Positions 7,440-13,288 of a stretch of 14,065 nt of DNA are shown here, piece by piece (position 1 is the stretch's first letter; each line of letters begins with the position of its first letter). Source of the stretch: CAYONM01 sp964405325 (GTDB taxonomy: Bacteria; Planctomycetota; UBA11346). A program made the translations under genes and the position numbers. Location of the stretch: NCBI GenBank assembly GCA_964405325.1, contig CAYONM010000087.1:1-14065 (forward strand), given 5' to 3'. The notes beneath the pieces are model-generated. The model had not been told where the DNA came from, searched no databases, and worked only from the letters and a program-made list of their open reading frames with translations.

Positions 7440-7456
7440 TGCATGTGCTGCATGCA
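7440..7456. promoter_or_regulatory. Inverted repeat TGCATG-N5-CATGCA, candidate operator
   Basis: A perfect 6-bp inverted repeat with a 5-nt spacer (17 bp) sits near the middle of the tauE/feoAB divergent region, upstream of both candidate promoters. The size suits a dimeric regulator site. It does not match a Fur box, and I cannot name the regulator. Confidence 0.4.
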
Positions 7457-7479
7457 GAACACACCTGGCACGCATTGAT

Positions 7480-7493
7480 TTAGCAGCAGCTAA
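7480..7493. promoter_or_regulatory. Inverted repeat TTAGC-N4-GCTAA upstream of feoAB
   Basis: A perfect 5-bp inverted repeat with a 4-nt spacer lies about 20 nt before the candidate feoAB -35 element. The half sites TTAG and GCTAA(C) recall DtxR/IdeR-type iron boxes (TTAGG..CTAAC..), but only about 11 of 19 positions fit that consensus. An iron-responsive role is inference from the neighbouring ferrous iron transporter. Confidence 0.35.
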
Positions 7494-7512
7494 CTGGATG
7501 GTCGCTTTTTGT

Positions 7513-7540
7513 TTGTCATCACTCATCCAAATGCTAAAAA
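7513..7540 (+). promoter_or_regulatory. Candidate sigma70 promoter for feoAB
   Basis: TTGTCA (7513-7518, 5 of 6 consensus) and TAAAAA (7535-7540, 4 of 6) are separated by 16 nt in an A/T-richer patch than the surroundings. The implied start near 7547 lies upstream of the GGAGGA ribosome site (7565-7570) and downstream of the TTG at 7509, which supports the shorter FeoA start at 7581. Confidence 0.45.
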
Positions 7541-7580
7541 ACTCGCACAGCGCCTGTTTTCTATGGAGGAGCACCGCGCG

Positions 7581-10079
7581 ATGGACCCTGCCGTGACTGC
7601 CTCTCAACCTCAAGTTAGCAACGTGCAACTTTTGCCGATGGACCAGCTGGCCATGGGTGAGAATGCCACCATCCACGACCTCGACGGCCCAGATCGGGTC
7701 CGTCGGCGACTGCTGGAGATGGGCCTGGTCCCCGGCGAACAGATCCAGGTGGTGCGCAAAGCGCCTTTGGGCGATCCGGTGGTGATCCAGGTCCTGGGCT
7801 ACCAACTGGGCCTACGCAAACAGCAAACCGCCTGCATCCAAGTCAGCCGGCAGGTCACGCCGCGCGAAGCAAGCGCGGCGGCCAAGCCTCTGATCGCCGG
7901 CGATACGGTGAGTGACGTCGGCCGCATCGCCCTGGTCGGCAACCCCAACTGCGGCAAAACCACGGTATTCAATGCCCTGACCGGCCTGCATCAGAAGGTG
8001 GGCAATTACGCCGGGGTCACGGTGGAACGGCGCATCGGCCGCTGCCAGACCGACGCCGGTCAGCTGAACGTGATCGACCTGCCTGGTACCTACAGCTTGA
8101 CGCCATCCTCCCCCGACGAGCGGGTCGTGCTGGAGGTGCTGCGCGGGCAACAATTTGGCGAACCGCGCCCGGACGCCGTCGTGGCCGTGATCGACGCCAG
8201 CAATCTGGCGCGCAACCTGCTGCTGTTCACGCAACTGGTTGATCTGGGCCTACCCATGGTGGTCGCCTTGACCATGAACGACACCGCTGCGGCTCGCGGC
8301 CGGCCGGTGGACGCGGCCGCCCTGGAAGCCCAGCTAGGAGTGCCTGTAGTGCCCCTGATCGCCCATAAAAAGCAGGGACTGGATGCACTCCGGGCCGCTC
8401 TACCACAGGCGCGCATTGCGCAGGGCAAACCCTGGCGTCTTCCCGCGGTGCTACATCAGGCAGTCGACCAATTGCATGCCGACCTGAACGGCCATCTGCC
8501 GGAAAGCGGTGCCCGACGCTGCGCCGAGCGCCTGCTGACTGGCGCTGATAGCCTGATCGACTACGCCAAGAGCGGGGATGAAGCCGTGGTGGTAGCCGTT
8601 GAGCGCATCCGCAAGCAGCTGCCCCCAAACGCCCCCGACCCCCTGGCGACCGATGTCAGCCTGCGGTACGGCTGGATTCGCGCCCTGCTGCCGGCCGTGC
8701 TGGGACAAACCGATGGACGCAGCCTGGGCCCCAGCTTCACCGAGCGCCTGGACCATCTGCTGGTGCACCGCGTCGCCGGCCTGGGCATCTTCGCATTCAT
8801 CATGTACAGCCTGTTCTATCTGATCTACACCGTCGCAGATCCCTTCATGGGCGTGACCGAGGAGGTCATCGGCAGCTTCGGCAACTTGCTCTTCGGCTGG
8901 ATGGAAACCGGCGCGTTGCGCAGCCTGTTGCTGGATGGCGTGGTCGGCGGTGTTGGCGGCGTGTTGGTGTTTGTACCGCAGATCGCGATGCTCTTTCTGT
9001 GCATCGCGCTGCTGGAGGAGAGTGGCTACCTGGCCCGCGCCGCCTTCCTGCTGGACCGCCTGCTGGCCGCCGTCGGCCTGCACGGCAAGAGCTTCATTCC
9101 CTTGCTCTCCAGCCACGCCTGCGCCATTCCTGGCATCATGGCCGCCCGCAATATCGACAACCACCGCGACCGTCTGGCCACCATGTTCGTCGCCCCCTTC
9201 ATGAGCTGCGGCGCCCGTCTGCCGGTGTATGTGCTGCTGATCGGGGTCTTCCTGGCCCCCTATGGCGGCCTGACCCAGAGCCTGGCCCTCTTTGGCTGCT
9301 ACACCCTGGGTATGGTCATGGCGGTCCTCATTGCCTGGTCGTTGAAAAAGACCGCCTTACCAGAGACCCCATCCGCCTTCCTGCTCGAGTTGCCCAACTA
9401 CCAGCTGCCACTCGCTGGCCAGGTGGCCCGAACGGTGCTGTTGAACAGCTGGCTGTTCGTCCGCAAAGCCGGCACGGTGATCCTGGGTTTCAGCATCCTC
9501 TTGTGGGCGGCGCTCTATTACCCGCGCCTAAATGAACAGGCAGTGCATGCCGTGATTCAAGAGCAGGGATTGAGCGTGGCTGCGTATCAAACCGCCAGCG
9601 CCAGCGAAGATCCCCAGCAGCAGGCCGTCGCAGCCCAGGTCGATGCCGCCCTCAATGGCAAACAGGTGGCAAGTAGCATCGCCGGCCGAGCCGGCCATCT
9701 CATAGAACCAGTGATCGCCCCCATGGGCTACGACTGGAAAATCGGCATCGGCCTGGTGGGCGCATTCGCTGCCCGAGAAGTATTCGTCAGCACCATGGGC
9801 GTGGTTTATTCCGTCGGCGATGAAGCCAACGAGGAAAGCGCCGATCTGCACCAGGCCATGCAGAGCGATCGTCGCGACGATGGCAGCGTGCTGTGGACCC
9901 TGCCGACGGTGATCAGCGTGCTGGTGTTCTTTGTCATCGCCATGCAGTGCATCAGCACCATCGCGGTGATGCGCCTGGAAACCGGTGGTTGGCGCTGGCC
10001 GCTGACCCAGCTGCTGGTGATGAACAGCATCGCCTACGTGTTGGCGACGCTGGTCTATCAGATCGGAAGCCGCTTATGA
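7581..10079 (+). CDS. feoAB: Ferrous iron transporter, FeoA-FeoB fusion
   Basis: This 832-residue protein imports Fe2+ across the cytoplasmic membrane. Residues about 17-88 form a FeoA SH3-like domain (LPMDQLAMGENATIHDL... RRRLLEMGLVPGEQIQV). After a short linker comes the FeoB G domain: G1 GNPNCGKTT (120-128), the G2 region NYAGVTVE (142-149), G3 DLPGTYSL (166-173) and G4 TMND (231-234), then the helical GDI-like region. The C-terminal half is polytopic and contains two Gate regions, with FVPQIAMLFLCIALLEESGY and LLSSHACAIPGIMAARNID, followed by SCGARLPVY. The pore motif is HACAIPG rather than the E. coli FGCNVPA form, keeping the Cys and Pro. The ATG at 7581 is chosen for GGAGGA 10 nt upstream and because the candidate promoter excludes the upstream TTG; ATG 7563 is the alternative. 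The next small gene overlaps the stop as ATGA. Confidence 0.95.
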   Translation: MDPAVTASQPQVSNVQLLPMDQLAMGENATIHDLDGPDRVRRRLLEMGLVPGEQIQVVRKAPLGDPVVIQVLGYQLGLRKQQTACIQVSRQVTPREASAAAKPLIAGDTVSDVGRIALVGNPNCGKTTVFNALTGLHQKVGNYAGVTVERRIGRCQTDAGQLNVIDLPGTYSLTPSSPDERVVLEVLRGQQFGEPRPDAVVAVIDASNLARNLLLFTQLVDLGLPMVVALTMNDTAAARGRPVDAAALEAQLGVPVVPLIAHKKQGLDALRAALPQARIAQGKPWRLPAVLHQAVDQLHADLNGHLPESGARRCAERLLTGADSLIDYAKSGDEAVVVAVERIRKQLPPNAPDPLATDVSLRYGWIRALLPAVLGQTDGRSLGPSFTERLDHLLVHRVAGLGIFAFIMYSLFYLIYTVADPFMGVTEEVIGSFGNLLFGWMETGALRSLLLDGVVGGVGGVLVFVPQIAMLFLCIALLEESGYLARAAFLLDRLLAAVGLHGKSFIPLLSSHACAIPGIMAARNIDNHRDRLATMFVAPFMSCGARLPVYVLLIGVFLAPYGGLTQSLALFGCYTLGMVMAVLIAWSLKKTALPETPSAFLLELPNYQLPLAGQVARTVLLNSWLFVRKAGTVILGFSILLWAALYYPRLNEQAVHAVIQEQGLSVAAYQTASASEDPQQQAVAAQVDAALNGKQVASSIAGRAGHLIEPVIAPMGYDWKIGIGLVGAFAAREVFVSTMGVVYSVGDEANEESADLHQAMQSDRRDDGSVLWTLPTVISVLVFFVIAMQCISTIAVMRLETGGWRWPLTQLLVMNSIAYVLATLVYQIGSRL

Positions 10080-10201
10080 CCTGGCAGGATCTGTTCGCTC
10101 TAAGCATCGTCGCCATGGCCGTGTTGCTACTGACCCGGCCACTATGGCGACGACGCAAACGGGATGGCTGCGCCAACTGCCACTGCAAGGGATCAGGCTA
10201 A
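10076..10201 (+). CDS. FeoB-associated Cys-rich membrane protein
   Basis: A 41-residue protein with one N-terminal hydrophobic helix (LFALSIVAMAVLLLT, about 6-20), a basic stop-transfer stretch (RPLWRRRKRD), and a short Cys-rich tail CANCHCKG (Cys-x2-Cys-x-Cys). Its ATG overlaps the feoAB stop in an ATGA, so translation is almost certainly coupled. Tiny proteins of this layout, a single helix plus clustered cysteines placed directly after feoB, are a known FeoB-associated family thought to help FeoB, perhaps by handling iron or redox at the cytosolic mouth; the exact role is unresolved. The family call comes from length, topology and position. Confidence 0.8.
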   Translation: MTWQDLFALSIVAMAVLLLTRPLWRRRKRDGCANCHCKGSG

Positions 10202-10203
10202 AC

Positions 10204-10223
10204 GCTTCCCGTAGCGGGGGAGC
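10204..10223 (+). terminator. Weak hairpin after the feo operon
   Basis: GCTTCCCG (10204-10211) and CGGGGGAGC (10215-10223) can form an 8-bp stem with one bulged G and one G-T pair around a 3-nt loop, starting 2 nt after the stop codon. No T tract follows, so a factor-independent terminator is doubtful; it may only protect the 3' end. The rest of the gap up to 10311 shows nothing I can name. Confidence 0.25.
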
Positions 10224-10311
10224 TGCCCCTCGCGGCCACCCTTGCCCGGTCGGACAACCTCGCCTGATCAAGGGCCCGGCTTGAACGGAACCTTTTGAAG
10301 AACCCGTCAGG

Positions 10312-10602
10312 CTACGTCAGACGCTTGATGATCGCCCCATCTTCGGTGCAGACCAAGCGGGAGCCGCAGTCCTCGCAGCGGATCACGAAACGGGCGTAGC
10401 GGGCCTGGAAGTTGTCCAACTGCCAGCGGATGCGTGGCCCGATGCCACCCAGATGGGTGACGATGGTATCCTCGAAGCTGTTCTTGCAGATGGGGCAAGC
10501 ATGTCCCTCTACCAGATGCAACTGCCGCCGACGCTTGGTCCACAGATGCACGGTATAGACCAGGGGAACCACGAGACCACCACCAACGACCAGTATCCAC
10601 AT
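10312..10602 (-). CDS. Unrecognised small membrane protein with zinc-ribbon-like cysteines
   Basis: The 96-residue protein starts with a hydrophobic helix (WILVVGGGLVVPLVYTVHLW, 2-21), then a basic stretch WTKRRRQ that should stay in the cytosol. The soluble part holds two Cys pairs, CPIC (36-39) and CEDC (76-79), plus Cys85, a spacing that can bind one zinc as a treble-clef or ribbon. Between them is HLGGIGPRIRWQLDNFQARYARF, a probably helical region. I do not recognise a named family. An AAGGG a few bases before the ATG at 10602 is a weak ribosome site. It is convergent with the feo operon and divergent from the lipoprotein gene. Codon use looks like the neighbours, and the well-formed domain layout makes it a likely real gene of unknown function. 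Confidence 0.65.
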   Translation of the reverse strand: MWILVVGGGLVVPLVYTVHLWTKRRRQLHLVEGHACPICKNSFEDTIVTHLGGIGPRIRWQLDNFQARYARFVIRCEDCGSRLVCTEDGAIIKRLT

Positions 10603-10628
10603 GCCCTTAGTTTGTCGTTAGCCCAGCG

Positions 10629-10656
10629 CTGGCAATACCCCCAGCAGCGGCATAAT
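10629..10656 (+). promoter_or_regulatory. Candidate promoter giving a leaderless lipoprotein mRNA
   Basis: CATAAT (10651-10656, 5 of 6 for a -10) is preceded at 16 nt by CTGGCA (10629-10634, 4 of 6 for a -35). Transcription about 7 nt after the -10 would begin at or next to the A of the ATG at 10664. The -35 overlaps a perfect 10-bp palindrome CCAGCGCTGG (10623-10632) between the two divergent genes, a possible operator. Confidence 0.35.
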
Positions 10657-10663
10657 CGGTATC

Positions 10664-11128
10664 ATGCGGTTCCTGCTGCTGGTCATCCTGTTTGTGACCG
10701 CCATCGGCTGCGGTCCGCCACCGCGCCAATACGGCGATGCCGGTGCCGATCGCATCGGCTTCATCGTCGAAATCGACCGCAGCTTCCTGGCCAGCATCCC
10801 CACCAGCAGCAGCCGGCCGGATGTCCGCTTCGGCGTCGGCTTCGGCTCTGGTATCGGCATGCGCTACGGCGCCTCCTACCACCACGACGCCACCGACACT
10901 CATCTCGAGGGTCTGGATCCGGAATCCGGTGCCCTGATCCTGCGCCAGCGCCTGAAGCGCGGCAGCAACGAGTTCGCCGTGCCGCTACAACCGGATCGCA
11001 GCCTGCAAATGCGGGTAGTCCGCTCCGGCGGCGAAAGCGGCCAGGAACCGATCGGCCTGCTGGATCTGACCACGGCCGAACGGCCGGTGCGGATCGTGCT
11101 GGATGTGAACGGGAGTTCGTTGCAGTAG
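10664..11128 (+). CDS. Putative lipoprotein, function unknown
   Basis: The 154-residue protein begins with a lipoprotein signal: MRFLLLVILFVTAIGC, with the lipidated residue predicted at Cys16 (AIGC is an acceptable but not ideal lipobox). After a short Pro-rich linker comes a Gly-rich segment RFGVGFGSGIGMRYGAS and then a beta-rich C-terminal half ending in VRIVLDVNGSSLQ, which reads like a small sandwich fold. No family is recognised. The start at 10664 is supported by the signal peptide beginning exactly there, but no Shine-Dalgarno is visible; the -10-like CATAAT 7 nt upstream suggests a leaderless transcript. It is divergent from the zinc-ribbon-like membrane protein, and both may act at the cell envelope. 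It ends 4 nt before the stop of the convergent MNT-like ORF. Confidence 0.7.
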   Translation: MRFLLLVILFVTAIGCGPPPRQYGDAGADRIGFIVEIDRSFLASIPTSSSRPDVRFGVGFGSGIGMRYGASYHHDATDTHLEGLDPESGALILRQRLKRGSNEFAVPLQPDRSLQMRVVRSGGESGQEPIGLLDLTTAERPVRIVLDVNGSSLQ

Positions 11129-11132
11129 GATA

Positions 11133-11396
11133 TCAACCCTCAAGCTCGACAAGAAGTCGCTCCAGTCGCTCGATCAAATCCGGTAAATGCCTCGTGACGA
11201 CGGAATACACCACCGAATTATCGATATACTCTAGACCCGGTTTGAAATCCGAATCGAACGACACCAACAGATCAACATCACTATCGGAGTCGGCCTCACC
11301 GCGTGCCCAGGAACCAAACAGCTCCAACCGAACAATTCGATCTTTCCGGCAAATCTCGGCCAGACGCTGGGGCTCGATTGGGAATGCAGAGGACAT
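11133..11396 (-). CDS. MNT-domain nucleotidyltransferase remnant with a HEPN-like tail (possible MntA/HepT fusion)
   Basis: The 87-residue product from ATG 11396 opens as a minimal nucleotidyltransferase: PQRLAEICRKDRIVRLELFGSWARG and then EADSDSDVDLLVSFD, which has the GSxAxG...SDxDLxV signature of MntA-type antitoxins (Gly28-Ser29, Asp40 and Asp42). From about residue 56 it stops looking like MNT. The tail YIDNSVVYSVVTRHLPDLIE plus RLERLLVEL resembles the end of HepT/DUF86 HEPN toxins (ID..vvw.iv...LP.L...l..LL), without the RxxxxHxY active site. MntA and HepT are normally adjacent genes, and MntA adenylylates HepT. I infer an in-frame deletion that joined the two. A longer form from TTG 11453 is possible. 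No clear ribosome site is seen; the start codon lies in a palindrome. Expression and activity are uncertain. Confidence 0.6.
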   Translation of the reverse strand: MSSAFPIEPQRLAEICRKDRIVRLELFGSWARGEADSDSDVDLLVSFDSDFKPGLEYIDNSVVYSVVTRHLPDLIERLERLLVELEG

Positions 11397-11407
11397 ATTC
11401 GTATGTC
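11392..11407. promoter_or_regulatory. Palindrome GACATA-N4-TATGTC over the MNT-like start codon
   Basis: A perfect 6-bp inverted repeat with a 4-nt centre contains the ATG (11394-11396 on the minus strand). As RNA it would form a tight hairpin with a CGAA loop that hides the start codon; as DNA it could be an operator. Toxin-antitoxin loci are often self-regulated, but no test is possible here. Confidence 0.4.
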
Positions 11408-11457
11408 TAGCAAGGCACCATTTCAGCTGCAACCAGCGGGTCTTGCCTGACAATCAC

Positions 11458-11727
11458 TCAGTCCACTTCCCCAGCCGCCACCGCCTCGACCCACTCCGCC
11501 AATACCCGAACCACATCCCGCTCCACCTGAGCGACACCGCCGGAAACCTGGTACTGCTGATCTTCATCGCCATTTTTCACATGCAGCAGGCCATCGCCCA
11601 GTTGACAGATGAAGGCAGCGTGGCCACGGCGGATGCCGACCTCGCCGTCGAAGGCCGGCAGGGTGACATGCTCGGCCTGGCACAGGGGCAGTTTCTGTTC
11701 CGGGGTGATGATCTCCACCTGCAGCAT
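11458..11727 (-). CDS. atpC: ATP synthase F1 epsilon subunit, short form
   Basis: Epsilon belongs to the rotating stalk and links gamma to the c-ring. The 89-residue protein has the N-terminal beta-sandwich only: LQVEIITPEQKL (2-13), the family block PAFDGEVGIRRGHAAFI (24-40) and a final strand VSGGVAQVERDVVRVLAE. It ends at about residue 89, where typical epsilon subunits of 130-140 residues continue into two C-terminal helices that act as an inhibitory arm. Such short forms are known in some phyla, for example green sulfur bacteria, so this is probably natural; the stop is followed by no recognisable helical remainder. It starts 10 nt after the atpD stop, and its GGAG ribosome site overlaps that stop (TGAGGAG). 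Confidence 0.93.
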   Translation of the reverse strand: MLQVEIITPEQKLPLCQAEHVTLPAFDGEVGIRRGHAAFICQLGDGLLHVKNGDEDQQYQVSGGVAQVERDVVRVLAEWVEAVAAGEVD

Positions 11728-11737
11728 GACTCGCTCC

Positions 11738-13225
11738 TCAGGCCGACTGCTTCAGCTGTTCGGCCTTTTCGACCGCCTCTTCGATGGTGCCCACATACAT
11801 GAAGGCGCTCTCGGGCAAATCGTCGAACTTGCCGGTCAAGATCTCTTCGAAGCTACGAATGCTGTCCTCCAACTTGACGTATTTGCCCTGCATACCAGTA
11901 AACTGTTCGGCCACGTGGAAGGGCTGCGACAGGAAGCGCTCGATGCGACGAGCGCGGGCGACCACCCGCTTATCATCGTCAGACAGCTCGTCGACGCCGA
12001 GAATGGCGATGATGTCCTGTAGATCCCTGTAGCGCTGCAGCACGTTCTGCACACCACGGGCAACGCGATAGTGACGCTCGCCCACGATCTGCGGCTGCAG
12101 GATGCGGCTGGTGGAGGCCAGCGGATCCACGGCCGGGTAGATACCCTTTTCGGCGATACCACGCGACAGGTTGGTGGTCGCATCCAGGTGGGCGAAGGTA
12201 TTGGCCGGAGCCGGATCGGTGTAGTCGTCCGCCGGTACGTAGACCGCCTGGATCGAGGTGATCGAGCCGTTCTTGGTCGAGGTGATCCGCTCCTGCAACT
12301 GGCCCATTTCCGTGGCCAGGGTGGGCTGATAGCCCACCGCCGAGGGCAGGCGGCCCAGCAGCGCACTCACCTCGGAGCCGGCTTGGGTGAAACGGAAAAT
12401 ATTATCGACGAACAACAGCACGTCCTTGCCACCCTGATCGCGGAAGGCCTCAGCAATGGACAGGGCCGACAGCGCCACGCGCAAACGCGCGCCCGGTGGC
12501 TCGTTCATCTGACCGTAGCACAGGGCACAACGGCTGTCGCCAGGGATGATCTTCGGATGGCCGTTCTCGTCCCAGATCGGTTCGCCATCGGCATCCTTCT
12601 CCACCGCGATCACGCCGGACTCGATCATCTCGTGCCAGAGATCGTTACCCTCGCGGGTGCGCTCACCAACACCGGCGAACACGGAAAAACCACCGTGGCC
12701 CTTGGCAACGTTGTTGATCAGCTCCATGATCAACACCGTCTTGCCAACACCAGCACCACCAAAGAGGCCGATCTTACCGCCCTTCACATAGGGCGCGAGC
12801 AGGTCCACCACCTTGATACCGGTTTCAAAGATGGTGTCTTCGGGGTCCAATTCATCGAAGGAGGGTGCCAATCGGTGAATGGGTTGCCGTGGACAGTCGT
12901 CGGTGACCGGGGCACCATTGTCGATGGTGTCGCCCAACAGATTGAAAATACGACCCAGGGTTTGCTCACCAACCGGCATCATCACCGGGCTGCCGGTGTC
13001 GGTGATGCGCATGCCGCGAGACACGCCATCGGTGCTGGCCAAGCCGATGGCGCGCACGCGGTTGCGGCCAAGATGCTGCTGCACTTCACAAATCAAGGTC
13101 ACTGGCTTACCGGTCGCGGGATCATCGTACTGCAGCTGCAGAGCGTTGTAGATCGCCGGTAACTCTTCGAATTCCGCGTCGAGAGTGGAACCGATGATTT
13201 GGACGACAGTACCGATATGGGCCAT
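11738..13225 (-). CDS. atpD: ATP synthase F1 beta subunit
   Basis: This is the catalytic subunit of F1, carrying the ATP synthesis sites at the interface with alpha. The 495-residue protein has the N-terminal beta barrel, the P-loop GGAGVGKT (156-163), the catalytic Glu188 in GVGERTREGND, the Walker B LLFVDN (270-275, Asp274), the VYVPADDYTDPAPA segment, and the DELSDDD form of the DELSEED lever (412-418). It is about 35 residues longer than E. coli beta. Most of the excess is an insertion of about 22 residues at 207-230 (VEKDADGEPIWDENGHPKII...) between WHEMIESGVIA and CYGQMNEPPGAR, a loop that also carries insertions in Bacteroidetes and Chlorobi. It lies in the order atpG-atpD-atpC, 63 nt after atpG. 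The ATG at 13225 is the standard family start; an AAGAG lies about 7 nt upstream. Confidence 0.98.
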   Translation of the reverse strand: MAHIGTVVQIIGSTLDAEFEELPAIYNALQLQYDDPATGKPVTLICEVQQHLGRNRVRAIGLASTDGVSRGMRITDTGSPVMMPVGEQTLGRIFNLLGDTIDNGAPVTDDCPRQPIHRLAPSFDELDPEDTIFETGIKVVDLLAPYVKGGKIGLFGGAGVGKTVLIMELINNVAKGHGGFSVFAGVGERTREGNDLWHEMIESGVIAVEKDADGEPIWDENGHPKIIPGDSRCALCYGQMNEPPGARLRVALSALSIAEAFRDQGGKDVLLFVDNIFRFTQAGSEVSALLGRLPSAVGYQPTLATEMGQLQERITSTKNGSITSIQAVYVPADDYTDPAPANTFAHLDATTNLSRGIAEKGIYPAVDPLASTSRILQPQIVGERHYRVARGVQNVLQRYRDLQDIIAILGVDELSDDDKRVVARARRIERFLSQPFHVAEQFTGMQGKYVKLEDSIRSFEEILTGKFDDLPESAFMYVGTIEEAVEKAEQLKQSA

Positions 13226-13245
13226 GGGAAACTCTTCAAATTCAG

Positions 13246-13262
13246 GTCACAGGAATTGTGAC
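13246..13262 (-). other. Inverted repeat GTCACA-N5-TGTGAC between atpG and atpD
   Basis: A perfect 6-bp inverted repeat with a 5-nt spacer fills the middle of the 63-nt atpG-atpD gap, 21 nt before the atpD start. It could form an intercistronic RNA hairpin, for processing or for tuning subunit ratios. The half sites are in the opposite order to a CRP box (TGTGA-N6-TCACA), so it is not one. Confidence 0.4.
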
Positions 13263-13288
13263 GGTTCGCGACGTGAAAAAGCGTATCC

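Noticed and set aside
7509..7580. N-terminal extension of FeoAB from TTG 7509
   Set aside because: There is no ribosome site before the TTG, it would lie upstream of the likely transcript start, and the FeoA domain begins well after ATG 7581.
11397..11453. Longer MNT-like protein starting at TTG 11453
   Set aside because: The added residues (MSGKTRWLQLKWCLARHTN) are not part of the MNT domain, and there is no ribosome site; ATG 11396 sits at the usual distance from the domain. Kept as an alternative.
10453..11802. Open frame of about 450 codons on the plus strand crossing several genes
   Set aside because: It runs over the zinc-ribbon gene, the lipoprotein gene (out of frame), the MNT-like gene and atpC; the product is low-complexity Arg/Ser/His/Pro.
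12071..13162. Long plus-strand frame opposite atpD
   Set aside because: Antisense of a highly conserved gene; the translation is His/Gly/Arg-rich with no fold signature.
13246..13262. CRP/FNR-type binding site between atpG and atpD
   Set aside because: The half sites are in the reverse order (GTCACA then TGTGAC) and the spacer is 5 rather than 6; treated only as a possible hairpin.
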